In this document: piece after piece, positions 48,946 to 58,336 of the stretch
Layout of the letters: every line of letters begins with the position of its first letter
Numbering within the stretch: the stretch's first letter is position 1
NCBI RefSeq assembly: GCF_001542415.1
Contig: NZ_LNCU01000072.1
Location: 132,320-196,319, forward strand
Origin: Bradyrhizobium macuxiense
GTDB lineage: Bacteria; Pseudomonadota; Alphaproteobacteria; Rhizobiales; Xanthobacteraceae
Direction of reading: 5' to 3'
DNA: 64,000 nt
The notes under the pieces: model-generated
The model's database searches: none
Told to the model about the DNA's origin: nothing
Seen by the model: only the letters and a program-made list of their open reading frames with translations
Translations under genes and position numbers: made by a program

Positions 48946-50634
48946 TCACGGCCGGCCGGCGGCCGGCGCCGGCAGGTCTGCGGTCTTTGCCGCGCGCTCG
49001 CGATAGGCTGCGGTCTCTCCGGCAGCGTCGAGCACCGGATAGGCGACCGAGCAGATATGCGAATGGATGCGGCGGAGATCGCGCAGCACGTCCAGATGCA
49101 GCGACGTGGTCTCGATGGTCTCGGGCCGGCCCTCGCGCAGCCGATCAAGATGACGTTCGACGGCGGCAAGCTCGGCCGCGCGTAGCGCGGTCTTCTCGGT
49201 CAGGAGCTTGCGCGCCTCGTTGACATCGCCCGACATGAATACGCCGAACGCGATCCGCAGCGAGTCGATCGTGCGCTTGTGGAACGCGGACAATTCCTCA
49301 GCGCCTTCGGCCGAGAATTGCAGTCGGCGCTTGATCTTCTTGGTCGCGAGCTCGCTCAAATTCTTGTCGATGATGTCGCCGATATGCTCGAGATTGATCG
49401 CGAAGGCCACGATCTCCATGGCGCGCTGGCCCTCGCGCTCGTCGAGGCTGCCGCGGGTGAGCTTGGTCACGTAGAGCTTGATCGCCTCGTTCAGGCTGTC
49501 GACGCTGTTGTCCATGCGCGAGACCTGGTCGACCAAAGCGCGATCGTTGGTCATCATCGCCGCCATCACCTTGCGGAGCATGGCCTCGACATGATCGCCC
49601 ATGTATAGGACCTCACGCGCGGCGTCGGCCAGCGCGAGCGAGGGCGTCTCCAGCGCGCTCTCGTCGAGATAGCGCGGCCGCGACGGATCGGTTTCCTGAA
49701 CGCGCTTGGGCAACAGCCGCTTGAGCACCCGCGCCATGGTGTCGAGCACGCCGATGAACAAGATCGCGGTCGCGACGTTGAAAGCGATGTGGAACGCGGC
49801 GGTCGCCTTGGCGAGATCAGGCTGCCAGGCCTGGATGTGCTCGGTGATCGGACGAAGGAACGGCGCCACCAGCAGGATGCCGACGACGCGGTTGACGAGA
49901 TTGCCGACCGGCAGGCGATAGCTCGCCGGATTGTCGCGGCGCGCACCTTCCATCAACGGGTTGATGGCGCTGCCGAGATTGGCGCCGAGCACCAGCGCAA
50001 ATGCTGCGTAGGGTGATATGAACTGGGAATAGGCCAGCGACATCACCAGCAGCACGCTCGCGACGCTGGAGTGGACCAGCCAGGTGACGATGGCGCCGAT
50101 GAAGATGCAGAGCATGGGATCGCCGGTGATCGCGTTCATGAAGACGCGCACGCCGGGGGCGTTCTCGGCCGGCGCCAGCGTATCGAGCAGGATATGCAAC
50201 GCGAGCAGCATCAGACCGAGGCCGATCGCGACTCGGCCGAGGTCCTTGATCCGGGAACGCGGCCCGGTGCGAAACGCGACGAGGCCGAGAATGAACAACA
50301 CCGGCGCGACGGCTGAGACGTTGAACGACAATACCTGCACGATCAGCGTGGTGCCGACATTGGCGCCCAGCATGATGGCGAGCGCCGGCACCAGGCTGAC
50401 GAGGCCCTCGGCGGTGAAGGAACTGGTGATCAGCGCGGTCGCGGTCGAGCTCTGGAGCAGGGCGGTGAGACCGAGGCCGGCGGCAAAGGCGCTGAAGCGG
50501 TTGTTCAGCGCCTTTGCCAGGAGCAGGCGCAAGTCTGGGCCGAAGGCGCGCAGGATCCCGCTGTGGACCATATGAAGGCCCCACAGCAGCAGTGCTACGC
50601 CTCCCATCAGATCGAGCAGAACCATGCTTCCCAT
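48946..50634 (-). CDS. Na/Pi cotransporter family protein with PhoU-like tail
   Basis: 562 aa from ATG 50634 (MGSMVLLDLMGGVALLLWGL); a longer start at 50673 is possible. Two inverted Na/Pi repeats are seen: QSSTATALITSSFTAEG with LGANVGTTLIVQVL, and HSSVASVLLVMSLAYS with LGANLGSAINPLMEG. After eight or so TM segments, residues about 340-545 form a helical PhoU-like domain. Likely a Na+-coupled phosphate transporter or regulator of phosphate balance. Convergent with the LAB_N gene. Confidence 0.9.
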   Translation of the reverse strand: MGSMVLLDLMGGVALLLWGLHMVHSGILRAFGPDLRLLLAKALNNRFSAFAAGLGLTALLQSSTATALITSSFTAEGLVSLVPALAIMLGANVGTTLIVQVLSFNVSAVAPVLFILGLVAFRTGPRSRIKDLGRVAIGLGLMLLALHILLDTLAPAENAPGVRVFMNAITGDPMLCIFIGAIVTWLVHSSVASVLLVMSLAYSQFISPYAAFALVLGANLGSAINPLMEGARRDNPASYRLPVGNLVNRVVGILLVAPFLRPITEHIQAWQPDLAKATAAFHIAFNVATAILFIGVLDTMARVLKRLLPKRVQETDPSRPRYLDESALETPSLALADAAREVLYMGDHVEAMLRKVMAAMMTNDRALVDQVSRMDNSVDSLNEAIKLYVTKLTRGSLDEREGQRAMEIVAFAINLEHIGDIIDKNLSELATKKIKRRLQFSAEGAEELSAFHKRTIDSLRIAFGVFMSGDVNEARKLLTEKTALRAAELAAVERHLDRLREGRPETIETTSLHLDVLRDLRRIHSHICSVAYPVLDAAGETAAYRERAAKTADLPAPAAGRP

Positions 50635-50906
50635 GCTGTTGACGTCCCGGCGAATTCGAGTCGAAGGGGTCACGCTATCGCCAATCGACCGCGGATCAAC
50701 CCCTTTTTGTTCTCATGGAACCCGGCCCGCTGGCGGTGCGGCGGCAAGGCGAATTAAGATCTCGTTAACCTTCGGCGTGGGGCTGAAGGTAAATCAATCC
50801 GGAATACATCCGCTCAATTGCGAGAGGTTCCGCTAGGCGGTTCCCAATCTTTCCCCGCTATGACTGGCGGAACCAGAAACTTGTCCAGCCATGCTTGGGG
50901 ATCAGG

Positions 50907-51152
50907 ATGTTTGTGAATCGCCGCAAGAGCGAGCGTCGCGTCTGCAGAAGCGTCGCCAAGATTCAGATCGGGACCGGCTCGCTGCCGCGCGATTGCATGA
51001 TTACCGATATCTCGTCCGGGGGCGTCAAGGTGATCGCCGAATACCTGGAAATTCCGCCGGAATTCACCATCATCTTCTCGACCGGCAGCCCGCGCCAATG
51101 CCGCTTGGCCTGGCGGATCGGGCACGAATTCGGCGCCCAATTCGTCGACTAG
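50907..51152 (+). CDS. PilZ domain protein
   Basis: 81 aa from ATG 50907 (MFVNRRKSERRVCRSVAKIQ). The RRxxR motif (RRKSERR) and the downstream D/NxSxxG motif (ITDISSGGVKV) define a c-di-GMP-binding PilZ domain, here alone and slightly short. It may act as a c-di-GMP effector; proximity to the pilus genes is suggestive only. Confidence 0.85.
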   Translation: MFVNRRKSERRVCRSVAKIQIGTGSLPRDCMITDISSGGVKVIAEYLEIPPEFTIIFSTGSPRQCRLAWRIGHEFGAQFVD

Positions 51153-51278
51153 CGGCTCCAGCCGCGCGCGGCAGGGCCTGTGGGCGCTTGGTGTGACGGC
51201 GGCATAATGCCAGCCTTAACCCGAACTTAGGGTTAAGCTGTGAGCATCCGGGAACCTTCGCTCTCCCGAGTCCCGTTG

Positions 51279-52115
51279 ATGTTCCAGAAATCTCCCCGAC
51301 AGATAAGCCGCGTGAACCGTGTCGCCGGCGCCATATCGGCTACGGTTCTGCTGGTCGGGCTGTCAGCCTGCCAGACGTCGGGGCCAGATATCGCCGGAGA
51401 TATTACTGGGTCACTGGGCGACACCGCAAAGCCGAGCGAGGCGTCGGCCGATCCGCGGCGCGACATCGAAACCTACCGCGAGCGCGTCCGCGCCAATCCC
51501 AAGGACGTCGATGCCGCGCTCAAATACGCCAAGGCGCTGCGCGCCACCGGCCAGCGCGAGCAGGCGGTCGCGGTCATGGAGCAGGCGGTGCTGGCCCAGC
51601 CCAGCAACAGGCGGCTGCTCGCGGGCTACGGCCGGGCGCTTGCCGACAACGGCAATTTCCAGCAGGCATTCGAGGTGCTCGGGCGCGCGCACACTCCCGA
51701 AGACCCGGACTGGCGAATCCTGTCCGCGCAGGGCGCCGTGCTCGATCAGCTCGATCGCCATGACGAGGCGCGCGAGTACTATGGAAACGCCTTGAAAATC
51801 CGACCCGACGATCCGTCGGTGCTCTCCAATCTCGGATTGTCCTATCTGCTCTCCAAGGATCTGCCGAAGGCGGAGGAGACACTGCGCCGGGCCCGGAAGC
51901 GTGCGCCCGACGACATGCGTGTGCGAACCAATCTTGCAGTCGTGGTGGGTCTTCAGGACCGGCAGTCCGAGGCCGAAAACATCATGAAGGCGGATTTGCC
52001 GCCGGACCAGGCCGCCGCCAACGTCGCCACGCTGAAGAAGCTCCTGGCGCGCAAGGACGCAAGCCGGACCGATAAGGACAGAATCCCGGTCGCAGCCAAC
52101 CGTAATACCGACTAG
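51279..52115 (+). CDS. tadD: TadD-like TPR lipoprotein
   Basis: 278 aa from ATG 51279; GTG 51240 is an alternative. A signal with lipobox (LLVGLSACQ) makes it a lipoprotein. At least four TPR units follow (NPKDVDAALKYAKALRATGQ, PSNRRLLAGYGRALADNGNF, DWRILSAQGAVLDQLDRHDE, DPSVLSNLGLSYLLSKDLPK). TadD helps assemble Flp/Tad pili. It is convergent with cpaBCDE instead of following tadC, so its transcription is independent here. Confidence 0.85.
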   Translation: MFQKSPRQISRVNRVAGAISATVLLVGLSACQTSGPDIAGDITGSLGDTAKPSEASADPRRDIETYRERVRANPKDVDAALKYAKALRATGQREQAVAVMEQAVLAQPSNRRLLAGYGRALADNGNFQQAFEVLGRAHTPEDPDWRILSAQGAVLDQLDRHDEAREYYGNALKIRPDDPSVLSNLGLSYLLSKDLPKAEETLRRARKRAPDDMRVRTNLAVVVGLQDRQSEAENIMKADLPPDQAAANVATLKKLLARKDASRTDKDRIPVAANRNTD

Positions 52116-52137
52116 CCAGCGATCCCATAACGAAAGA

Positions 52138-52164
52138 CCGGATCATCATGATCCGGTTTTTTTT
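52138..52164 (+). terminator. Rho-independent terminator after tadD
   Basis: ACCGGATCAT/ATGATCCGGT perfect 10-bp stem (52138-52158) directly followed by eight T. It ends tadD transcription. Confidence 0.9.
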
Positions 52165-52200
52165 CCGTTGTGCTCTGGTTCAGGCAACGACCTCGGTCGA

Positions 52201-53472
52201 TCAGCCCGCGGCCTTGCGCTTGGCGTCGCGGTTCCCTTGCAGCTTCCTGAGAATCGGCGATAGCAGCGACTCGCGCTGCTCTGCGAGGTCGGGGCGGCCG
52301 GTCAGCCGTTGCGCAATCTGCAGGAAGGTCCGCGTGGTGCGATGACGCGCGGAGACCTCCGAGATCATCTGGCCGTTGTTGGCGGCTTCACCGAACAGCC
52401 GGCAGTCGAACGGGATCGTCGCGATCGGCTGGCTCTCGATGGTCTTGGCGAACTCCTTGACCTCGATCTCGGGACGCTTCGGCATGCCGACCTGGTTCAG
52501 GCAGTAGAGCGGCGGCCGGTCGTTGGGGCGCGACGTCTTCAGCAAGCTCATCATGTTCTTGGTATTGCGCATGTTGGCAAGATCGGGCTCCGCGACGATC
52601 AGGATGTCGTCGGCGCCGACCAGCGCGCGCTTGGTCCATGCCGTCCATTGATGCGGCACGTCGAGCACGATGCAGGACGTGGTCATGCGCATCGTATCGA
52701 AGATCGCATCGAACGCATCGGCACCGAAATCATAGACCTGATCGAGCGTGGCCGGCGCCGCCAGTAGGCTGAGATGGTCGCCGCATTTGGCGAGCAGGCG
52801 GTCCATATAGGCGGTGTCGGGACGTTCGGGCGAGAACACGGCGTTGGCGATGCCCTGCACCGGATCCTGGTTGTAGTCGAGTCCGGCGGTGCCGAAGGCG
52901 AGGTCGAGATCGATCACGACGGAATCGAGCCCGAGGTCCTGTGCGATGGTCCAGGCGACGTTGTGAGCAATGGTCGAGGCTCCGACCCCACCTTTGGCGC
53001 CGCAGACCGCGATCAGGCGGCCGACCGAGACGGCTTCCGATGCAGAGAACAGGCTGCAGATCGAACGCACGATGTCGAGCACCTTGACGGGACCGACGAC
53101 GTAATCGTTGACGCCTCGGCGCACCAGCTCGCGATAGGGCGCGACATCGCTGGCGTTGCCGAGCATGACGACGCGCGTGCCGGGGTCGCAGACCGAGGCG
53201 AGTTCGTCGAGACCGGCGAGGAAATCGTTGCCCGGCTCGGTCTCGATGATGATCACGTTCGGCGTCGGCGCCTTGTGATAGGCGTCGATCGCAGCGGCGA
53301 TGCCGCCCATATGGACCGAGAGGTGCGCCTTGGCGAGGCGGCGATCCTCGGCGGCGGCGCGCGCGGTGGTGGCGGTCGCAACGCTGGCGCAGAAGGCCTG
53401 CACCGAAATGCGCGGCGCCGGCGCGATGTAATCGTCGATATGAACTGGTTCGTCTTGTTGTTGGGCGGTCAT
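52201..53472 (-). CDS. cpaE: CpaE/TadZ-like pilus assembly ATPase
   Basis: 423 aa. The N-terminal half is a receiver-like domain without the phospho-acceptor arrangement (VIIIETEPGNDFLAGLDELA). The C-terminal half is a MinD/ParA-type ATPase with a deviant Walker A in CGAKGGVGASTIAHNVAW and VVIDLDLAFGTAGLDYN. CpaE/TadZ localises the Flp pilus machine to the pole or assembly site. Last gene of cpaB-C-D-E, 5 bp after cpaD. Confidence 0.93.
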   Translation of the reverse strand: MTAQQQDEPVHIDDYIAPAPRISVQAFCASVATATTARAAAEDRRLAKAHLSVHMGGIAAAIDAYHKAPTPNVIIIETEPGNDFLAGLDELASVCDPGTRVVMLGNASDVAPYRELVRRGVNDYVVGPVKVLDIVRSICSLFSASEAVSVGRLIAVCGAKGGVGASTIAHNVAWTIAQDLGLDSVVIDLDLAFGTAGLDYNQDPVQGIANAVFSPERPDTAYMDRLLAKCGDHLSLLAAPATLDQVYDFGADAFDAIFDTMRMTTSCIVLDVPHQWTAWTKRALVGADDILIVAEPDLANMRNTKNMMSLLKTSRPNDRPPLYCLNQVGMPKRPEIEVKEFAKTIESQPIATIPFDCRLFGEAANNGQMISEVSARHRTTRTFLQIAQRLTGRPDLAEQRESLLSPILRKLQGNRDAKRKAAG

Positions 53473-53477
53473 TTGCC

Positions 53478-54209
53478 TTAGTCGCTCAGCTTGGCCTTCT
53501 CGGTTTCAGGATAGGAGGTCGCGGTCGCCACGCCCTTGCGGTACTTGTCGAATGCGATCGAGCGGCGCGGCGTATAGGCAGCGGTCTCGGTGCGCGGCTG
53601 TACGAGGTCGGACGGATTTGCAACCATCGCCGCCAGGTTGCGCTGACTGGCGCAGCCGAAATTGTAGTACTCTTTGTTCTGGATGTAAGCGGGGTTGTCG
53701 AGCGATGGACCGAGATCGGCCGGCCACACCCCGCAAGGGCCGGCCACCGCCGCCATCTTGGGATAGCTCAGGCGGATGGTCGGGAGCGCGCGCGGATCAT
53801 CGACGTGATAGGTCCGCTTGGTGATGGCGTGGCCGGGCACGCCCATCGATGCGAGCAGGCCGCGGATCTCCTGATAGACTCCCTCGGCCGCACGGGCATT
53901 CGGCGTATCGGCCGGGACATCGACGGCGATCGCACCGGTGCCCTCGCGGCGCCAATTGCGGGCCAGCCCCACGACGTCGTCGCGCTGCGTCTCGGTCAGG
54001 TTGCCGCGGGAATGACCGACGAACACGACGAGCGATTGCTCACCTTCGGTCACGGCGATCGGGTGGCGCTGCCGGTAGTCGTCCGGAACGGTCCCGGTCA
54101 CGACTTCGGTGGTCGCCATGTTGCAGCCGCCGAGCGCGAAGGCCGTGACGACCAGGATGCCGCGCAGCGGCAGTGCCGCGGCGCGTCCGGTGAGTGCGTT
54201 GCGTGTCAT
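53478..54209 (-). CDS. cpaD: CpaD pilus assembly lipoprotein
   Basis: 243 aa from ATG 54209. Signal with lipobox (AFALGGCNM), then the CpaD domain: DYRQRHPIAVTEGEQSLVVF, AKRTYHVDDP-like ITKRTYHVDDPRALPTIRLS, GPCGVWPADLGPSLDNPAYI and NFGCASQRNLAAMVANPSDL. An outer-membrane lipoprotein that helps the secretin CpaC. Sits between cpaC and cpaE with short spacing. Confidence 0.93.
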   Translation of the reverse strand: MTRNALTGRAAALPLRGILVVTAFALGGCNMATTEVVTGTVPDDYRQRHPIAVTEGEQSLVVFVGHSRGNLTETQRDDVVGLARNWRREGTGAIAVDVPADTPNARAAEGVYQEIRGLLASMGVPGHAITKRTYHVDDPRALPTIRLSYPKMAAVAGPCGVWPADLGPSLDNPAYIQNKEYYNFGCASQRNLAAMVANPSDLVQPRTETAAYTPRRSIAFDKYRKGVATATSYPETEKAKLSD

Positions 54210-54239
54210 CGTTCGATCCCCCAACCCTCAAGACCCGTG

Positions 54240-55715
54240 TCAGTCGATGATGAACCCGAAATTGGCCGGCGTGGCTCCGATCGGCTCGGCGCGGGCAGCA
54301 ACGCCATAGATGCGATTGATGCGCGCCAGCAGTGCCGACTGGGAATCGGAGGCCGAGGCAAACCCGTCATCCGGACGCGACAGTTCCTTTTGCGCGACGG
54401 CGCGCACCACATACGGCGTCACGATGACCATGAGCTCGGTCTCGTTGTTGACGAAGTCCTGGCTTCTGAAGAGCTGGCCGAGGACCGGCAACTGATCCAC
54501 GCCGGGCATACCGTTGATGGCCTGCTTGGTCTGCTCCTGGATCAAGCCGGCCATCGCGATTGAACCACCGGAGGGGACCTCCAGCGTGGTGTCCGCACGA
54601 CGGGTCTTGATCGATGGAATTGTCGTTCCGCCCTGGCCGCCGGTCAGGGCGTTGTCCATCGAGACCTCGGATACCTCGGTCATCACCTTCAGGCTGATCC
54701 GTCCCTCGGACAGCACCACCGGCGTGAAGTTCAGCGAGATGCCGAACTTCTTGAAGCTGACCGTCTGCACGCAGTTTCCCATGGTGCCCGATGTCGTCGT
54801 CTGGCAGGTCACGCCGGTCGGAATTGGAAATTCGCCGCCCGACACGAAGGTCGCGGATTCACCGGAGATCGCCGTGAGATTTGGCTCCGCCAGGGTCCGC
54901 ACCACGCCCGCGGTCTCCATCGCGCGCAACGTCGCGGTGACTGATGGCACACCGGCCTTGTTCAGGGCCGCGGCGGTCAGCGAGTTGCCGGAGACCAGCG
55001 GTCCGTTGTTGGCGGTGAACGGATTGCTGTTGTTGAAGACGACCGCGGCGGTGCCGTAGTTCATGCTGGCGCCGAGATCGATGCCGAGCTGCTTGACGAT
55101 ATTCCGCTGCACTTCGGCGACGGTCACTTTCAGCATGACCTGGTCACGGCCGCGCACCACGATCGAGTTGACGACCTTGTCGGCGCCGCCGACCAGCTTC
55201 GCGGCGACGTCGCCGGCCTGCTGGGCTTCGACCGGGCTAGACACCGATCCGGTCAGCACGACGCTGTCGCCGACACCCTCGATATTGACGCCCGGCAGCA
55301 TCTGCTTGAGCGCGGCGCGCAGGCCGTTGAGGTCACGTTTGATCGCAATGTCGTAGGAGGCGACCTGCGCCCCGTCGGCATCGAAGAACACCACGTTGGT
55401 CTGACCGACCGCAGCGCCGATGATGTAGGCTCGCTGCGCCGAGCGGATCACTGCATTGGCGATCTTGGGGTCCGCAACGAGCACGTCTTTGGCTTCGCGG
55501 GGCAGGTCGACCACGACCGACTTGCCGACACCGAGCGAGACGAAGTGCGTCTTGACCGGGATGCTGTTGGTTACCAACACGTCCGCCGTCTTGTCGGGAT
55601 CTGCCGCAATGGCCGGGGACAGGACAGGGATGACGATCAGCGCGGCGACCGCGGAGGATGATACTGAGCGGACCAGTGCGGTCCGCGCTCTTGATTGTCT
55701 TGCACCCGATATCAT
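54240..55715 (-). CDS. cpaC: CpaC secretin of the Flp/Tad pilus
   Basis: 491 aa from ATG 55715 (MISGARQSRARTALVRSVSS), which fits the signal peptide ending near PAIAA. N-terminal pilus/secretin N0-like domain (NSIPVKTHFVSLGVGKSVVV), a BON-like region (GVNIEGVGDSVVLTGSVSSP), then the secretin domain with VPSVTATLRAMETAGVVRTL, LAEPNLTAISGESATFVSGG and VPSGGSIAMAGLIQEQ. Forms the outer-membrane pore. The frame open further to 56039 covers cpaB and is spurious. Confidence 0.95.
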   Translation of the reverse strand: MISGARQSRARTALVRSVSSSAVAALIVIPVLSPAIAADPDKTADVLVTNSIPVKTHFVSLGVGKSVVVDLPREAKDVLVADPKIANAVIRSAQRAYIIGAAVGQTNVVFFDADGAQVASYDIAIKRDLNGLRAALKQMLPGVNIEGVGDSVVLTGSVSSPVEAQQAGDVAAKLVGGADKVVNSIVVRGRDQVMLKVTVAEVQRNIVKQLGIDLGASMNYGTAAVVFNNSNPFTANNGPLVSGNSLTAAALNKAGVPSVTATLRAMETAGVVRTLAEPNLTAISGESATFVSGGEFPIPTGVTCQTTTSGTMGNCVQTVSFKKFGISLNFTPVVLSEGRISLKVMTEVSEVSMDNALTGGQGGTTIPSIKTRRADTTLEVPSGGSIAMAGLIQEQTKQAINGMPGVDQLPVLGQLFRSQDFVNNETELMVIVTPYVVRAVAQKELSRPDDGFASASDSQSALLARINRIYGVAARAEPIGATPANFGFIID

Positions 55716-55728
55716 CTCGAAGCCCCCA

Positions 55729-56532
55729 TCACTTCTGTGCCGTCTGAGAGCTGAGGACGCCGAAGCGAACCACACTGATGCTCTCGCCCCGCTTCGGGGC
55801 ATGCTCGTTGGTCGAGGTCTCGACCGTATTGTCATTGGCGTCGGCGATGCTACGCAGCGCGAGCGACAGCGTGCCGCTTTGCCGGGCGCGGGCGAGCGTC
55901 TCGGCTTGCTCCGGCTTGAGCTCGAGGGTCGCGGTCTTGCCGACGAGGGAGTTGCTGCCGTCTTTCTCTTTCGGCGCCTGGTCGATCGCCAGCACGCGGA
56001 CGTTGGACAGCAGGGTCTCGGTGACGACGACGTCAGCACCGAGACGATCGGGATTCTTGTCGCGCCTGGACAGGATCACGTCGACGCGGTCGCCCGGCAG
56101 GATGAAGCCGCCGGCGCCGGTCTCCGGCGTGATCTCGGTGGAGATCGCGCGCATGCCGGCCGGCAGGATCGCGGCCATGAAGCCGCTTCCGTTGGCCTTG
56201 ACCAGCTTCTGCTCGCGGATCGGTTCGCCGTTGATGAAGGGAGCTCGTGCGATCGAGCCGATCACATCCTTCATCGCGTCAGCATTGGCGTCGCGGCGCA
56301 TGAAGCCGTTGCTCGCGGTCTCTGCCGGCCAGCGCTGCCATTGCACGTCTTCGGGTTTGATCGACTGACCGAGGCCGATATCGGACTTGGCCACCAGCAC
56401 CTCGACCGTCGGCATCTGCGCGACCGGAGCGACGGGCGCCGGCTTGTTATTGCCGCTGGTGCTCGCGAGATACGTGGCCGCGAGGCCTGCGACGCCGGCA
56501 ATGGCCAGGACCACGATGCGTGCCGTCTTCAT
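55729..56532 (-). CDS. cpaB: CpaB pilus assembly protein
   Basis: 267 aa. One N-terminal TM/signal (IVVLAIAGVAGLAATYLAST), then a SAF-like domain (VEVLVAKSDIGLGQSIKPED), ISTEITPETGAGGFILPGDR and DVILSRRD, then ETLLSNVRVLAIDQ. First gene of the visible cpaB-C-D-E operon. The pilin gene and prepilin peptidase that usually precede it are not in the window. Confidence 0.94.
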   Translation of the reverse strand: MKTARIVVLAIAGVAGLAATYLASTSGNNKPAPVAPVAQMPTVEVLVAKSDIGLGQSIKPEDVQWQRWPAETASNGFMRRDANADAMKDVIGSIARAPFINGEPIREQKLVKANGSGFMAAILPAGMRAISTEITPETGAGGFILPGDRVDVILSRRDKNPDRLGADVVVTETLLSNVRVLAIDQAPKEKDGSNSLVGKTATLELKPEQAETLARARQSGTLSLALRSIADANDNTVETSTNEHAPKRGESISVVRFGVLSSQTAQK

Positions 56533-56814
56533 GTGATTAACTGAATGCCCTTACGCCAGGCGGTCGCGACCTTGCGGTGCTGACAGCCCTTCCCGGGAGC
56601 ATGACTACGGCAGCAAAAGTGTAAGGGAACTTGCTAGCAGGCTTGGCTGATTAAGGGATTGGTGGGGATGGTGAACGGCTGGTTATCGGTACTGTCACAC
56701 CCCCGCAAAAACCCGGAGCCGCTGGTGATCGACGCGCGCGATGTCGGTCACGATACGCGATGCCACGGCACGACAGCCGTGGTTAACATTGTCCTTGCGT
56801 TGCGCGTGTGCGGA

Positions 56815-58011
56815 TCAGCGCGCGGCCCTCAGCGCTGCAAACCCGCGATCGAGATCGGCCTTGAGGTCATCGACATTCTCGAGGCCGATGTGCAGCCGCA
56901 ACGTCGGTCCACCCGGCACCCATTTGGTCGCAGTGCGATACTCGCTGCAGTCGAACGGGATCGCGAGGCTCTCGAAGCCGCCCCATGAAAAGCCCATGCC
57001 GAACAGGGTCAGCGTGTTGAGCATCGTATCGACCGCCTGTTGCGGCACCGGCTTCAGGATGATGCTGAACAGGCCGGACGCGCCGGTGAAGTCGCGCTTC
57101 CAGATCGCATGGCCTGGATCGGTTTCGAGGGCAGGGTGCAGCACGCGTTCAACCTCGGGGCGTGCAGCAAGCCAGCGCGCCATATCGAGCCCGGAGCGGT
57201 GATGCTGTGCGAGCCGGACCGACAGCGTGCGCACGCCGCGCAGCGCGAGAAAGACATCGTCGGGTCCGGCGCAGACGCCGAGCAGGCGGATCGCCTCCGT
57301 GACCAGCGGCCAGGCCTTCGCATTCGCCGAGATGGTGCCGAACATGATATCGGAATGGCCGCCGATATATTTGGTGGCGGCCTGCATGCTGATGTCGGCG
57401 CCTTGCTCGAGCGAACGGTGATAGAGCGGGGTCGCCCAGGTGTTGTCGTCGATGACAAGCGCGCCGCGGGCATGGGCCACCGCTGCGATCGCAGGAAGGT
57501 CGGGCATCTCGAAGGATTGCGAGCCCGGCGCCTCGACCAGCACGGCACGGGTGTTGGGCTTGAACAACGCCTCGATACGGGCGCCGATCAACGGATCGAA
57601 ATAAGTGGTCTCGACGCCGTAGCGCGCGAGCATACCGTTGCAGAAATTTCGCGTCGGCCGATAGGCATTGTCGCAGACCAGCAGATGATCGCCTGTCTTG
57701 AGCACCGCGAGCAAGGTGGTGGAGATCGCCGCCAATCCCGACGGCGCAAGCCCGACGCCGGCGCATTGCGGCCCCTCCAGCGCCATCAGCACGTCCTGCA
57801 ACGCCTGCGTGGTCGGGGTGCCGTGACGGCCATAGGTGAATTCGGCGCGGTGGGCGTGGAGGTCCTCCGCGGTCGGGTAGAGCACGGTCGAACCATGGAA
57901 GACCGGCGGATTGACAAAGCCCTTTTGAGCCTTGGTGTCGCGGCCGGCCGTGACCAGGCGGGTTGCGGTGTGTTGCGGGTGGGCGGGCGTGGAGCCGTCG
58001 GAAGAGGTCAT
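56815..58011 (-). CDS. metC: Cystathionine beta-lyase-like PLP enzyme
   Basis: 398 aa from ATG 58011. Cys/Met-metabolism PLP family: KGFVNPPVFHGSTVLYPTAE, FTYGRHGTPTTQALQDVLMA, APSGLAAISTTLLAVLKTGD, DNTWATPLYHRSLEQGADIS and the PLP-binding Lys in MQAATKYIGGHSDIM. The C-terminus (GFSWGGFESLAIPFD, LRLHIGLENVDDLKADLDRG) is MetC-like. It cleaves cystathionine to homocysteine, although other C-S lyase activities are possible. It is divergent from the aap operon. Confidence 0.88.
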   Translation of the reverse strand: MTSSDGSTPAHPQHTATRLVTAGRDTKAQKGFVNPPVFHGSTVLYPTAEDLHAHRAEFTYGRHGTPTTQALQDVLMALEGPQCAGVGLAPSGLAAISTTLLAVLKTGDHLLVCDNAYRPTRNFCNGMLARYGVETTYFDPLIGARIEALFKPNTRAVLVEAPGSQSFEMPDLPAIAAVAHARGALVIDDNTWATPLYHRSLEQGADISMQAATKYIGGHSDIMFGTISANAKAWPLVTEAIRLLGVCAGPDDVFLALRGVRTLSVRLAQHHRSGLDMARWLAARPEVERVLHPALETDPGHAIWKRDFTGASGLFSIILKPVPQQAVDTMLNTLTLFGMGFSWGGFESLAIPFDCSEYRTATKWVPGGPTLRLHIGLENVDDLKADLDRGFAALRAAR

Positions 58012-58336
58012 GGGATCGTCGCCGTAAGACTTTTTGCCGCAGCCGTACCGCGTCGGGACGACGGAGTTAGGCCGGGAGGTGTTACTAACAGGACGCGGAA
58101 GACATGCGTCAACCCCTTGACCCGGCTCGTCAGTCGCTATGTGATGCGGCGCAACTACCAGTCGCCGCACGTTGAGGGGCCTGCCGCGACCATCGATCCT
58201 GTTGCCTGACCGATTTGCACTCAAACTGCCGGTCGGATCAGCATTTTTTGCTGCAAAGGGATCATTGGGGTGGCCCGTGACGCCAAGCGATCAAAAAGCA
58301 ACGTCCACCGGACGACCCTCTGAAAGGCCCCTGCCA
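58012..58336. other. Intergenic region between metC and aapJ
   Basis: 325 bp between divergent genes; both promoters should lie here. Longer frames run through it on both strands but are not family-like. No operator or riboswitch fold was recognised. Confidence 0.45.

Noticed and set aside
54240..56039. Extended 599-aa version of the secretin
   Set aside because: The first 108 residues overlap cpaB antisense-like in another frame; the signal peptide places the start at 55715.
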